From Anas platyrhynchos (lineage: Eukaryota > Chordata > Aves > Anseriformes > Anatidae), in contig NC_092613.1 of NCBI RefSeq assembly GCF_047663525.1, forward strand, positions 8,519,501-8,583,500: a stretch of 64,000 nucleotides of DNA, given 5' to 3'. Below, in pieces: positions 44,561 to 56,404 of the stretch (positions are counted from its first letter, which is position 1; each line of letters starts with the position of its first letter). A model generated the notes under the pieces. It saw nothing but the letters and a program-made list of their open reading frames with translations. It was not told the origin of the DNA and made no database searches. A program made the position numbers and the translations under genes.

Positions 44561-47500
44561 CCGAGCCGCACCGAGAGCCGGGGTCTGGCCCCACAGAGGG
44601 GACTTGGCCTTTCCCAGCACTAGGGGCAGACGAATATTTAGGGAAAGGTAACGAAAGCCGAACATGGAGCAGTTAACCCAGCACCACAGTTAAAATGAAT
44701 TATTAACAGGTGTGGAAGTAGGCTTCGTCTTATCAGGGGCAATAAAACAATTGTGAGAGCAACCTTTGAGCATGCCGAGTGCTTCCTGAAATGAGGACAC
44801 AAATCTGCACCCAGGCCCCTTGGACCTCCTGAGCCCAGGTCTCTGCACCGAGGCTGCAGCCCCTGCAGTGCCTTGGGTCCCGGGGGACACTGGTGCTGTG
44901 CAGGGCTCATCAGCTGAGGCAGGCACAATTTTACCCAAACTGTCAGCCAGGTGAGGACAACTGGGGTGATCAGGCTGTTGGAGACCCTCTCAGCCTTGGA
45001 TGTGGTTTTCCCAAAGGGCAAGGAGAAGCAGCTCAGCTCCCATCCTCAGCTCACCCTTGCAAATCCCACTGTGCCCCACAGAGGTGGCATCAGCTCTGCT
45101 TCTCCCTCAGCCCTTGGACACAGACCTGCAGAGGGTGCCAAGGGAAGGAGCTGCACCACAACCCTCCAGCTGCCCCTTCAGCACGGCTGGGGCTCCCCAG
45201 AGAGGGCAGCTTGTTGTGGGCTGAACATTTCAGCCACATCTGCTGCATGGATAAATAACACTCAACAGTCCTAGACGTTTCTTATCAGTTTTATGCATCG
45301 CATTTTATTGCTAGTACAAGGGCAATCCGCTTGCTTTGCTAACAATGCGGTAAATAAAAACATCCTTAGAGAGACCAATATCATTGCAGTAAAATCAATA
45401 TTGTGAGCTGGTTATTGCACAGGTTTGGAACAAAACAACAAAATTTACTGCAATATAAGTAATCATATCATGATAAAGAAAGCAAAACTACTTGATAGAG
45501 ATATGCCTTCAGCCAGGGAGATTCCAAAGTGCTTCAAACATTGACTCACAGAAAACATGATCACAGCCTTCAAAGCATGCCTGTGTACGAGGAGTGCAGG
45601 AGTCGGACCTCTGAACCCTGGCAGCGCTGCACCGGGGCAGACAAAAGCCTTCCAGTAAGTGGTTTCTATCAGCCCCGCTGTGAACGCTCTGAACCACATG
45701 CTATTTCTCACACTGCGATATCTTGCAGCCCCTGCAGATATGCAGAGAGGCAGGACCAGCCCAGGGTGTTCTCAGAACTGACACAGGGAGACTTTTTCAA
45801 CCCGTCTTTTTTATTTGAAAGAAAAACAGAGCAAAGTCCCCGCAATAACACAACCATTACCATGCACACCTAGCTTTGAAATAACAAGCGCCACATCCAA
45901 GCTTTAGCCGATTAGGATGACTTGGTCAGCGTGGAAGAGGAATTGCATGTGTGCAGGAACGAGCAGCCCTTAGCCACATCTCCAGCCCCTGCAAGGCAAT
46001 GAGCATGGCTATTGCCACGTGAACCAAGACTTTGGGCTTTGGTCACACCTCGACAAAGTTCTGGGCTTAGCAAGGAATGATGGTGCATTTCTCAAGGCCC
46101 TGCAACCCCCTGACTGCCCAACTTTAAATATGCAATGGTTGAGGCATAGCAAAATGAGAGAGCAGTTAATCACCACAAAATGGCAAGTAAAGGTGTTCCT
46201 GAGTCTGTGCCTTACTGACATGCTGCTTTGATTTCTCAACATTGATCTACTTCACTGATTGGCAATTTGGTTCAGTTGGGCTATGTAGCAATGCTCCGAT
46301 ATAATTTTCTTCAATTAACATGATTGTAACTGAAGCTGCCTACCTGGGAATTACAGCAGAAAGACAGCAGTGTTTAGCCCTGGAGAGCTGGGCTGGTTTG
46401 TGCTTCTTGGGTACCAGGGCCCTGAGCTTCCCAGAGCCAGCTTCTGGCCGCTTCCAGAGCTCTCAGGGTGACTTCTTCAGGCTATTTGAGTGAAGTCAGG
46501 ACTTGGGGTGAACCTGTGGGATGGAGCCCTGCAAGCAGAGATTAGCAGTGCATGGAAAACAAAAAAAACAAACCCCACAACCCCTTAAGAAAGAGTCTGA
46601 ACATTCATTTTATACAATTGTGAAGGCTGAATAGAGTTTTTCTGGTTATCAAGGCGATGTCCTTGTGGAAGAGGCATCTGAGTATGCTCTGCAGTGCAAA
46701 GGAATTACTAGAGAGAGAAAAAAAAAAAAAAAAAACAGACCAAAAAACAAGCAAACAAACATGTTAGTTAGGCAGGACTTTTATCAACAGGGCATCACTT
46801 GCTACGTTCTGCCTGCTTGGATAATTTTATAACAAACATCAGGGCAGAAAACAGCTTTTTATCCTGTATTCATACAGAGCACAGCACCAGAGGACAGGCA
46901 CGAGCTGGTGACCGCAGTCGGGTTCATTCAAACTGCAGAAGTTTGAGGTAACACACACGAAGTTTGTTCTTTATGTTAAGTTCTGCCTGGGAGCAGTTCC
47001 CAGCAATCACTGCTAGTGATTAGAAGCAGTCGTTTGGTGTTAAATCTTTGCAAGTTTTCTGAAAAACAGGGGAACTCCTCTCAAACTTCACAATTTCTGC
47101 TCCTGACCTCTTCAGTATTTTTCTTCCATGATGTTACCCACATCACTTGGTGGCTAAAAATGAACATTTTTCAGGTTCCACGTTCAGTACACTGGTGGCA
47201 TTTCTACCATTGTCTAAGTATTTTGGCCATCTCCAATTTGCTCGGCAAGGCATGCCTGGATTTTAAAAAGGGAATACACTTTTTTCTTAACTCTGGACAT
47301 CGGTATATTTTAAAAAATAGTTTAACATCAAGAACAGAGCAAAGACCATCTGAGCTGCAAGATACTTCATTAGACTAAATCTAAACCGGAGTGCAGTGCA
47401 GGAGGAAACTTCCAGCAGCAGAAGCATCTTAGCCTCAGGTGGGTGATCCTCAATTTGTTCTTAATTCACTATTTACTATTACTGTAATGCTATCAGGCAG

Positions 47501-49688
47501 CATTTTTATGTGCCACTTTGATGGATTTCCCTTACAATATGCATCAGATCTGATATTTAAGGTAATTATTTCTATAGCAGTAAGCGTAGCATAAATTATT
47601 TATGCTGAAATATATTTTTTTAAGCTGGTGTAACTATTTTTTTTAAGTTATAAATTAGATTGTTTTGTTTGTTTGTTTTAAAAAAAGAACACATTAAAAA
47701 AATGAGATAGATGAGGCAAGTTCTTCTGCACACCCACACAGAGAGACCCTTTGTCCAGTTAGTGCATAACAGCAGCTAGCTTCCTTCAGATGGGAGCAGG
47801 CTGGTGGTTTAATCAGATAGGTGAAGAAAACTGTGCATATAAACATTTTCACACAACAGAATTGAATTGAAGTCAGGAAAAAAAATCCGTGCTTCTCAGT
47901 AAGGCCTGCTCTTCCAGGATTTATAACTCTGTCTCTCTTTTCACTTTCTGCTCTGTTACTGGGGTGAGAAATGCCTATTTTGCTGGTTAAAAACAAAACA
48001 CCCCCTCACCTAAATCCTGAAATTAAAAGAATTTAAAATTTATCTGACAGCTCTGTGTCATCGATAGGAAACCAAGTCCACTCTCCCCCATCAGTACTCC
48101 CCCTATTGAGGATTTTTCACAACAGACCCCACAGAGAGCACAAAAAAAGCAGCCCAGCAACCCAACAGTGCTGCAAGCACAGACAGGCAGGTGAGAAAGA
48201 CCTCACTGAAGGTGCTTTATTTTAGCTTCCATCTAACCCATAAGTCATTTGCAACATGGGCTAGCTGCCTGCACACCAGCCAGCCATCTCCTACCTGCAG
48301 CTCCCTGCCAGGGGATGCTGTAAATAACCCCCAAAGCACACGTTTCATGCTGAGGGCTGAATGAGCGGGGCTGGCACTCAGCTGAAGTTACACAAGATAA
48401 TTGGACTAGCTTTTCTCCTGGAAAAAGTGAAATCTCCTTGTTAGCAGCTTGAAAGCCCTTCATGGTGGTCCTGGAGGGCACGGCTCAGGCTCTTCGCTAA
48501 CGCCCTGCCTGTTGCTGCAGGGTGGGAAATGGAGGAGTGAATGAGTGGGGTTGCAAATTAATTGTCCCTGATCTTTAGAGATTGCAGCTGGGTGATTGTG
48601 CAAGTGTGGCACCCACCTCTGAGAGAGGCAAGGAGCTCTGTGGGCTTGCAGACACTTCACATCTCGTGGCCTGATGCCAGAGGGAATTTAGCACGTTCAC
48701 GCCAGCACAGAATTCATCTGCTTAGGAAAAAAAGCCTTGTGTGGATGCTAACCTGAACGCCAGGATCATAGCAGCTGGGCCAGCTAAATGATGGAACTTG
48801 GGCCTCTAGTTGGCAAAACCAGCACCTTCTTCATTAATTTTGGGGTGCCAGGACTTCTCTTCACGTCCCCAGCCCCAAAACAAGGAACAGAGCAAGGCGC
48901 TGGCTCAGCTGTAGTGGTGTACAGTGGAGAAGCTGCCCCACCACAGCGCTTCTGCCTGTGTTGAAAGGGGAAGAGCCCGTTTCTGCTGCCCTGACCCACG
49001 CTTCCTACCAGGCCGAGAGCTGGGTGGGAGCCAGGTTTGCAAGCCCAAAGCTCACAGCTGGGGGGGTCACAGCTCCAGGAGAGATGCACATCACCCCCAA
49101 AGCCAGGCGTAGAGAGAGCATGAGAGCTGCGTGTCCCCTTGTGCCCTGCAGACCGAGGTGGGCAGCAGCTGAAGCGTGGCCCCCGCGGGCACCCAGCCCC
49201 AGGCACCGCCGCCAGCGCTGGCAGCCAGGGCTCAGCTCTGCACCGTGACGGGGAGTAAGGCCCATGGTGGCTTTGTGCTTCTGACATTTCCTTGTTCATA
49301 TCTCCAAAACGCTTTGAAGTGATCTCAATGTGTTAACAAGAATGAAATAAATCACCTGGTTTGTACCTATCAAGGTTTTAACCATGGTGGGGGTTATGCA
49401 AATCTTAAACAAAGAATTTTAGTAGGGAGTCTGGGATAAAACTGCAGTAATTAGAGGTCAATTTTTAACCCAGACAAGGAAATAATTCCCTTCCTAATCA
49501 GAGACACTCAAACACCGTTTCTATTCAGATCTGAAAGCAGATAGCAGCAATCTGCCCAAAGATTTTCTGCAGGAGGTTGCAGGGAAGAAAAATAAAAAGG
49601 CAGGAAAGATGATTGCAATTGGGCAGGAGGTGTTTAAGGAGTGCTGTTGGCATTCCCGAGAGCTGCAGCATGTTTGTTGCACTGGAAG

Positions 49689-49807
49689 AAAAATTAAATT
49701 AAATTAAATTAAAATAAAAATAAATAAATATAAATATAAATAAAAATAAAAATAAATAAAAATAAAAATAAAAATAAATAAAAATAAAAATAAAAATAAA
49801 ATAAAAC
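49689..49807. repeat. A/T-rich microsatellite (AAATT, AAAAT and AAAT units)
   Basis: About 120 bp of AAATT units pass into mixed AAAAT/AAAT units. Translation gives meaningless Phe/Tyr/Leu runs. Confidence 0.92.
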
Positions 49808-50288
49808 TTGATGCCTGTAGGTCTGGCTGCAGGAGGCTGGCTGCAGGTCCTGGTGAGGTGTTGTGGCTCCTGGTGCTGCTTTGGCGAATGCCACCATGGT
49901 CCTCAAACCCCTCCGTGCGTGCCCACCCTCAGGCAGTGCTCACACAGGTCTCAGCCTGTGGTGCTGGGTCTGCAGCCTGGTCCCTGAGCTTTGGCTGCCT
50001 TTGAGTGTTCATTACCAGCAACGTCTGAGACCATCCTGCCAGGGGATTAATGCAGGATCGCTACGAGCACTTGTTTTCTTTTTAAAATTCTCTTATCTTG
50101 CACTGTGCCATGTCCCGGGGTGGGAGCTGTGAGGGACGTGGGTGGTCTGCGTCAAGGGGGTGCCAGAGACAACCTTGGCAGATCACTGCCACAATCTCTC
50201 TTCTGTTTGGTAACAGAGACATCAGCAAAATCCAGCGTCCAAAGTGAGATTTGGAAGTTTGCTGAGCAAACATTTGAGGAAGGTGGAC

Positions 50289-50325
50289 ATGGAGGTTCTC
50301 CTTCTCTTTGTAGCTTTGCTGCAAG
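50289..50325 (+). CDS. PIGR-like exon 1: signal peptide
   Basis: This exon encodes MEVLLLFVALLQ and a split Glu. The Kozak context GACATGG is strong and the donor is CAAG|GTGAGT. It ends in phase 1, as expected before a V-domain exon. Confidence 0.82.
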
Positions 50326-53300
50326 GTGAGTCGCCAAGAAACCCTCCAGCCACCTACCGTGAGAACAGATGAATCTGGAGGCGCAGGGGACAGGGGCACA
50401 GCTCCTGGTAAATCCCTGCTACCAGCAGCCAACCCCGGCTGCAGAATGGGGCCAGGTCAAACCCTGCTGGCACGGGCTCGGCCCCGGGCAGGACCCCGCT
50501 GCTCCGCGCTTTGTGCGGCCGCCTGCGCAACGCCGCTGCGGGGGGAAGAAAGCTGCCAGAGCGGGCAGTCTGCAAACACCAAAGGTCAGCGCTGGCTGTT
50601 TGCTGTTGACTGCTGCCCCTGACACTTCACTCCGGGCAGGAGGGTCAGGGCTGGTGGGAGCTCTGCCCTCGGAGGAGCTGGACACCCTGCTCCGGAGGGT
50701 TTCCCCACCTGCACAGTCCGTAATGGGGCAGTCAAGGAAAGTAAAATATCATGTCCAAAATGAACATTGGCCTTTCGGAGCCAGGTATCACACCAGTGCT
50801 CAGAGCCCCCCACTGACACGAAGGCATAGGGCTGATTTTGCCAGGGCAGAACCTGCCTGTCTCTAACAAACTTCTGTTTCCTTCTTTCCCCACAAAGAGC
50901 CGGTCTCGAGTACCTTGTACGGGCCCTGGTTTCTGACAGGCACAGTTGGCGGGTCGGTCACCCACCAGTGCTTCTACTCAATCACACCCAGCAACAAGCA
51001 CGACAGAAAATACTGGTGTAAAAGAGCAAGCAACGGAGTTTGCTACACCATCGTTTCCACAACCGGCTACGTCTCCAAAGGCCACGTGGGCCGGGTGTCC
51101 CTCGAGGACATCCCCCAGAATGGCACCTTCATGGTGACAATGACGGAGCTGGAGAGCAGCGACACGGGGACGTACCGCTGCGGCATCGGCAGCACCAACA
51201 GGGACCTCTACGTCAGCCTGAACCTGACGGTTTCAGAAGGTATGGCAGCTGGAACGGGGATAAAGGGTGACCCAGTATTTCTGCCCTTTGCTATTAAGCA
51301 CTCGGGCATAAACCCCCAGGTGTGACCGTGAGCAGCTGCTGACCCACACAAAGGGGACCACCACGCCTGGCTGTGCGTGACGGCGCCCACCTGCTCTCTC
51401 CCCACAGACCTGGGTGCTCCAAAGCTGGCCGAGCTGCTCCACGGGGAGCTCCGTGGCTCCGTCACCGTCCCCTGTCCTCCTGGGGACACCCGCAATGGCA
51501 CGAAGAGGTTCTGGTGCAAAGTGGGGAGCGCCGGCTGCGCTCTCATCGCCGACACCCATGGCTATGTGGCGAAGAGATACGAGGGACGAATCTTTATCAC
51601 CCCTCAGGACAGCTCTGGAGCATTCAAAGTGCTGATAAATGATTTAAGAAAGGAAGATACGGGGCTGTACAGGTGTGGGACAGGCAGGCTGGGCAGCCAG
51701 GACAGCCTGCAGGATGTGGCCCTGCAGGTGACCACAGGTAGGATTGGGCACTGATTCCCTGGGGGCTCCTCATGGCCTCTGAGCAGGGCACAAAATGCTA
51801 ATTAATCCACATTAATGCTGATGGCTTATCCCAACCTGCAGCCTCCTCCCCGCCCAGGAGCCCGAAGTTCCTGAGCGGCACGGTGGGAGGCTCGCTGTCG
51901 GTGAGGTGCCACCACGACCCCCAGGGCAGCTACGAGACGAAGTACCTGTGCAGGTGGAAGGCAGCCAGCTGCTCCCTGCTGCTGGATCTGGACGGCTTCG
52001 TGCACGAGTCCTACAAAGGGCGCATACGGATCGCCAGCAGCGACCAGGAGAAGGGGACGTACACCGTGGTGATGGGACCCCTGAGAGAGGACGACGCAGG
52101 GTGGTACTGGTGTGGGGCCAGAAGCGGGCACACGGAGCACACGTCCGCTGTGAAGCTGCTCATCCAGAAGGGTAGGCCACGGGGCAGCTAAGAACACAAT
52201 AATCCCTTTGGGTTTTTTAATCATTCTTCCCCCTACTCCTTCACGGGCACAAGGAGAGTAGGTTGTGCTTTTCTCTGTGCATAAACGTCACGGCGCCATG
52301 AGAAACTTCTGCTCTACATTTTGCCTTACGAGCAGGTATTGGCAAGTAACCGAGAGGGTGGCAAAGTTTGTAAAGGTGGGGCTGCAAGCTGAGCTTTCAG
52401 CAGGAACTTGGTTTGTTTGAATTCTATTATTGATTATGAAGCAAAACCCCAGCATATGACAACCTGAGCACAGCGTGTGCACCGTGGAGACAAAGGCTTT
52501 GCGCTGCAGACAAGCTGAGCGTTACCTTACAGCTTTAGAGACTGCAGCACATAAATACATAGATCCATGTCACTGCTCAGCTGTCAAAGACAGAAGTAGT
52601 GGGGTTGAAGAAAGAATTTTTGCCAAGTGTTAATGGTTTTTCATTAGTACTCCCAAATTGCTTTCCATAATATAAATGCTAGAGTTTGGTCATATCACGC
52701 TGCATACCTTTTCCATCAACTGCAAGGTGAAATGCACAAACTTTTGGTAAATCTAGAATGTTCTCTGCAAAAAGATGGGTATTCAAGCCTGAAAATCATT
52801 TTCTTTGCAGGAACCTGCACTTCACAAAACCCGGAAACATACACTCTTGGGAACCCCATTTTGCCATCCAGCCTGGCAGCCTACAGCACGCCAACACAGA
52901 GGAGCACTGCGGGCACCAGAAACACTGCAGGCACCACGTACACTGTGGGCACCACGTATACCACAGGCACCAAGTACACTGCAGGCACCACGGGCACCAC
53001 GGGCACCCAGCTGCCCACTGCCCCCCCCAGCACTTCGGTGACCTCCCGCAGCAGCATCTATCACAAGAGGTAAGCTCACGGCCACTTTTCTCCGAGACAC
53101 AAATTTGGTGGTTTGCACCCGTCTGCCCAATTCCCCTGGCCTCTACTTAGGTTGTGCAGAGGTTGCAAATTATAAACTCTGATAGAAAATAGGTGTAATT
53201 AGAAAAGCAGATGGCAAGCTTATCTCATGTCCATCTGTGGAGAGGATCTTTGAACTGGTCTCGAAATCTTCTGGTGCTGGTCAGTCCTGTAGATCAGCTG

Positions 53301-56148
53301 CCAGAGTCAACAGATGTGCTCCTGTCTGTTTTCCTTTGGTTAGTGTGGAGACAGGACATTAGGAAACATTAGGCTTGAGCAATAACGCTGGCAAATCAGC
53401 AGCTGCTACATACTTCATGGCGCACCTCATCCCAGCCATCATGGGCAGCCAGTACCCAGTGCAGTGTTTGGGTGCTCTGCGTTGCATAAGGACCTATCTT
53501 TGGACAAGGTTAATCAAAAGGCTGTGAGCTATTTTGGCCAGTTATTATTCCATGGGACTTCTCTAAAAACGCCATACCGCTCACCCCAGAGCCAGTTTGC
53601 CCCTGGTGATTTTAACTCTGGGTTTCCTGTTAGCCAGGATGGCTGTGAGCAGCCCTTAGGCCCTTCAACCCCGGCTATGGCCACCATCCAGTACCAGGTA
53701 AAGCGATTTGCATAGCTGGCAGAGATGTATCAGATATTGCAGTACCGGTCATAACTGAAGAAATACCACAGTCCACAAATCCAGCTCAATGTCCCGAGCA
53801 GCCCCTCTGCACGCTTGCGTCTGCCCCCCCAGCATGAAAAGCGCTGTCTCTACAACCCTGTTCTCCCCAGCCACTGCCTCCCCCAACCACATTTAGCTAC
53901 CAGCCAGCCAGCAGGAGCATGCTACCTACCTACCTTAAGTCACACTTGTATAAAGGGTCGGATTTTGCACCGTTCCTGGCAAAGCTCTATCCGCGTGTCG
54001 AGCTCTGATAGCGTTTATGGCATTTTCACAAGGAGATGGCACGTAGACACCCTGCAACAACATGACAGCCTACAAGAACTTGCAGAGAAAGAGTCTGAAC
54101 CCTGCTTGGGAGTTTGTATGATGAAAAAAGCACGTTTTCCTCTTGGAGGGGATAATTCATCAGGCAGCATAAGCCCCTCATGGCTGAGCAGAGGTAGCTG
54201 TAGAAATTACTTCCTCATAAGCCAAGCTCCAGATCAAACAATTTCATTTCTGCTTGACTTTGTTGACTGTTCTCCTTTGATTCAGTCTGTTTATAACTCT
54301 TTTGTGCTCTTTGGTGTAAAATCTACAGTCTCCATTCAACCACCCGGTCTTTAACTCGAAATCCAATTTAATTCCGACGGTTCATCTTTCCAGCTCATCG
54401 GGTGAATCACACCTGCTCCCAGTTGTGCTGTCGGCTCTGCTTTTGCTGATTTTCATCACTATCGCTATTCTCGTCCTTGCCAAAATAAAGCTTCAAAAGG
54501 AGACTGGTAAGTTGGCCAGGCACCACCTTTTGGGTTGCAGCTGAGCCTTTTGCAAGGGCTTGGCTCTTGCCAGAGCGTGACTCACTGACGATTTCTGCCT
54601 CGAGAGACACGCATCCATTTTGCTGGCGGTGCGACCGAGGTGGGTTTTAATATGCTTAAATGAAAAGCAAAGGAAGGAAACAGAAATTGTGGAGAACTAC
54701 CAAAAGCGTGGCTGCTTTTTGTGCATTGAACAGTTTTACAGCTCCAAGAGTGCTCAGAAATCCTGAGCATAAAGGGCAGGGACCTGTGCCGTGCGAGCAG
54801 CTGTGAGCCGGGCAGCTCCGCAGGGCCGAATCCAGCCCATTCAGTGCACAGCTGAAAAAGACATACCAGAAACTCTTTGTTAAAAACTGTCAAAAAAAAA
54901 CATACCTATACATTATTCTACAACATGCTGTGTCTCTGGTTAGAAATTTAGGGCCAAAAACCTTCAGTGGGAACAATGGTGAATAAAAACACAATTATTT
55001 ACAAGAACGAAACCGGGAAACAATGAGCCTAATCCAATGTCTGTAACAACATGCTCATAAATTTAAATAGGCTTTAGAGGAGCTTTTGCCTTCCATCACA
55101 AGCATATTTTTTTGTTAAGGACAAGAAAGAAGCACCCTGCGACATGCAGAAGCTGTGCTGGTTCAGGCTGGTCTAAACCCCGCAAAAAAGCAAATGGAGG
55201 AAACCGGGAGCCCAGCTGAAGCGAACGGATGCAAGACAGACTCGAGCAAATGTCGGTGGGTGTTTTCTGAAACTGGTGCTGCAAATGTTGGCTCCCTTGG
55301 CAGAAGAGAGTAAAACCATATTTTAGGCAGAGGATCTGCCACTGCGCGTGTAAAATGTCTCCATGGGACAGACGTTGGGTTTGCAGTCCAGGAATTGCAA
55401 CCCTGCGATCCAGGATAGATGATCAGATGTGGAACTGTTGTCCTTATTCCTTACCAACAGACATTGAGCCATAGATTTCAAAATAATTTGATTAAATCCT
55501 TTATGAGCTTTATAAATTTATTATAGCATTGATGATAACTTATTGCCTACACATAGTAAGCATGTTATCACTCTTCCTGCTTGCTTGTTCCAACAAAATC
55601 TGATTACTTGGAACCTCTTGCAGTATTACACAGAAGCAATTCTTGTTCATTATGTTGCAATCATATTCTTTTTTTTTTTTGCCTTACATCTGCAGGATAA
55701 TCTATGCTATCCTTGGAAGGTTCAGGAGGACCAGCTTATGCGTAAGTGTCTGTCTTCTGGCAAAATATGAAAGCAGTGGAGCTGTCATGGAGCTAATCTT
55801 CAGCAAGAATCTCTTACAGAAAACATCTGGGAAGATAATTTAAAATATGCACAATTCGTAGAAACTCGTATCAGAGAAATGCATTCTCCTCCATTAAAAA
55901 AATAATCACTTGGTGTAATAGTAGTTCAAAAACTTTGGCCTAACTGCCCTCTTAATTGGAGTATGAGGGTGGATTCCAGAAGTCCCCTCCTACCCTGTGC
56001 AAAAAAAAAGTTTGTGTTCTCAGGACTTCCTGAAATATCAGACCCATTTAAAATACCTGTTAGGCATAAAAAACAAACACCATTAAAAATATTGCAGAGG
56101 CAATACCACGGTAACAGCTTTTCTTCTGTTTTTACAGGGATCCTGTGA
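50289..56148 (+). CDS. PIGR/FCAMR-like receptor: three V-type Ig domains, Thr/Gly stalk, transmembrane segment, minimal tail
   Basis: Coding exons are 50289-50325, 50898-51239, 51408-51737, 51842-52171, 52811-53069, 54394-54506 and probably 56138-56148. Phases are consistent and about 473 residues result. The signal peptide (MEVLLLFVALLQ) is followed by three V domains (about residues 13-126, 127-236 and 237-346). Each has the canonical disulfide Cys pair and the extra C-C' pair (YWC...C) of the PIGR/CD300/FCMR family. V1 is most like PIGR D1; its CDR1-like loop reads SNKHDRKYWCKR, close to the RHTRKYWCR pIg-binding loop of mammalian PIGR. V2 resembles PIGR D3 and V3 resembles D4/D5. A Thr/Gly repeat stalk and a 23-residue membrane helix (440-462) follow. 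The tail is only KIKLQKETG or two residues longer. The locus matches FCAMR-PIGR next to C1orf116 in mammals. With no transcytosis tail it is probably not the epithelial PIGR itself; the last exon is uncertain. Confidence 0.78.
50898..51239 (+). CDS. PIGR-like exon 2: V domain 1
   Basis: This 342-nt phase 1-1 exon encodes GTVGGSVTHQC, DRKYWCKR, GYVSKGHVGRVSL and DTGTYRCGIG. It has two N-glycosylation sequons (NGT and NLT). The acceptor is cacaaAG and the donor GAAG|GTATGG. Confidence 0.88.
51408..51737 (+). CDS. PIGR-like exon 3: V domain 2
   Basis: This 330-nt phase 1-1 exon encodes LRGSVTVPC, RFWCKVGSAGC, YEGRIFITPQD and RKEDTGLYRCG. The run GRI...PQD..G.F.V.I..LRKED closely follows PIGR D3. 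One sequon, NGT, is present. Confidence 0.88.
51842..52171 (+). CDS. PIGR-like exon 4: V domain 3
   Basis: This 330-nt phase 1-1 exon encodes TVGGSLSVRC, KYLCRWKAASC, GFVHESYKGRI and DDAGWYWCGA. The acceptor is ctgcAG and the donor AAGG|GTAGGC. The WYWCG ending is like the membrane-proximal PIGR domains. Confidence 0.88.
52172..52810 (+). other. intron between V3 and stalk exons
   Basis: This 639-bp intron contains no further Ig-domain exon, so no fourth or fifth V domain is hidden here. Confidence 0.7.
52811..53069 (+). CDS. PIGR-like exon 5: Thr/Gly-rich stalk
   Basis: This 259-nt exon (phase 1 in, phase 2 out) encodes a Thr/Ser/Pro-rich, probably O-glycosylated stalk with hexapeptide repeats of the form GTTYTx. 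One Cys near its start (GTCTSQ) could form a dimer bond. The acceptor is tttgcAG and the donor AAGAG|GTAAGC. Confidence 0.8.
52912..53010 (+). repeat. coding minisatellite, 18-bp unit
   Basis: Four 18-bp units (52912-52929, 52930-52947, 52948-52965 and 52966-52983) encode GTRNTA, GTTYTV, GTTYTT and GTKYTA. Three 9-bp half units (GTT, GTT, GTQ) follow. The period keeps the frame. Confidence 0.93.
53070..54393 (+). other. intron between stalk and transmembrane exons
   Basis: This 1.3-kb intron holds a 179-codon plus-strand ORF at 53815-54354 that has no recognisable domain; I treat it as chance. Confidence 0.6.
54394..54506 (+). CDS. PIGR-like exon 6: transmembrane segment
   Basis: This 113-nt exon (phase 2 in, phase 1 out) encodes SSGESHLLPVVLSALLLLIF then ITIAILVLAKIKLQKET. 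It has a clear uncharged membrane helix with a stop-transfer KIK. The acceptor is tctttcCAG and the donor ACTG|GTAAGT. Confidence 0.85.
56138..56148 (+). CDS. PIGR-like last coding exon (probable)
   Basis: The acceptor tgtttttacAG leads to GG ATC CTG TGA, so the tail would end ...KETGIL. An alternative acceptor at 55694-55695 (cttacatctgcAG) reads GA TAA, ending ...KETG. Both give a tail of about nine to eleven residues. A longer tail encoded elsewhere cannot be excluded. Confidence 0.45.
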
Positions 56149-56398
56149 GGAAAAGAACACTTTTCAGCACAATTGATCAAGACTTGAGGAAAATAAGGCA
56201 GAACTCCCAGCTGTCAAACCACTCCATACATAAGACCAGAGCTTCTTTATCAAAAGCTGAGGCATCGCGATAAACCCCAAAGCACACAGCACCATATTTT
56301 CCTTGCTCCCCACTCTGAAGCTGAGTATCCTGTGCAGCAGGTCCAAATCTGAATCACTGCAGGCTGCCCAAACGTCACTTGTTTGTGGTTTGTAGAGA

Positions 56399-56404
56399 AT
56401 TAAA
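56399..56404 (+). terminator. candidate polyadenylation signal of the PIGR-like gene
   Basis: ATTAAA (variant signal) lies about 250 bp after the probable stop. Confidence 0.35.

Larger units (their letters stand above)
38828..50288. other. 11.5-kb gap between C1orf116 and the PIGR-like gene
   Basis: No Ig-domain exon or other conserved coding exon is visible on either strand. The gap contains an isolated CpG-dense patch (about 44100-44560), a 32-bp tandem duplication (43990-44052), a T21 run (39076-39096), an A18 run near 46718-46735 and an A/T-rich microsatellite (49689-49807). The 5' UTR and promoter of the PIGR-like gene should lie at its right end. Confidence 0.5.

Noticed and set aside
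43677-44594. 305-codon minus-strand ORF at the orphan CpG patch
   Set aside because: Cys/Arg/Pro-rich, low complexity, no family motif; explained by GC-rich DNA with few stops.
49709-49906. ORF encoding Phe/Tyr/Leu runs
   Set aside because: Translation of the AAAT/AAAAT microsatellite on the opposite strand.
53815-54354. 179-codon ORF between the stalk and transmembrane exons of the receptor
   Set aside because: No signal peptide, Ig or other domain; the flanking exons join cleanly in phase 2 without it.
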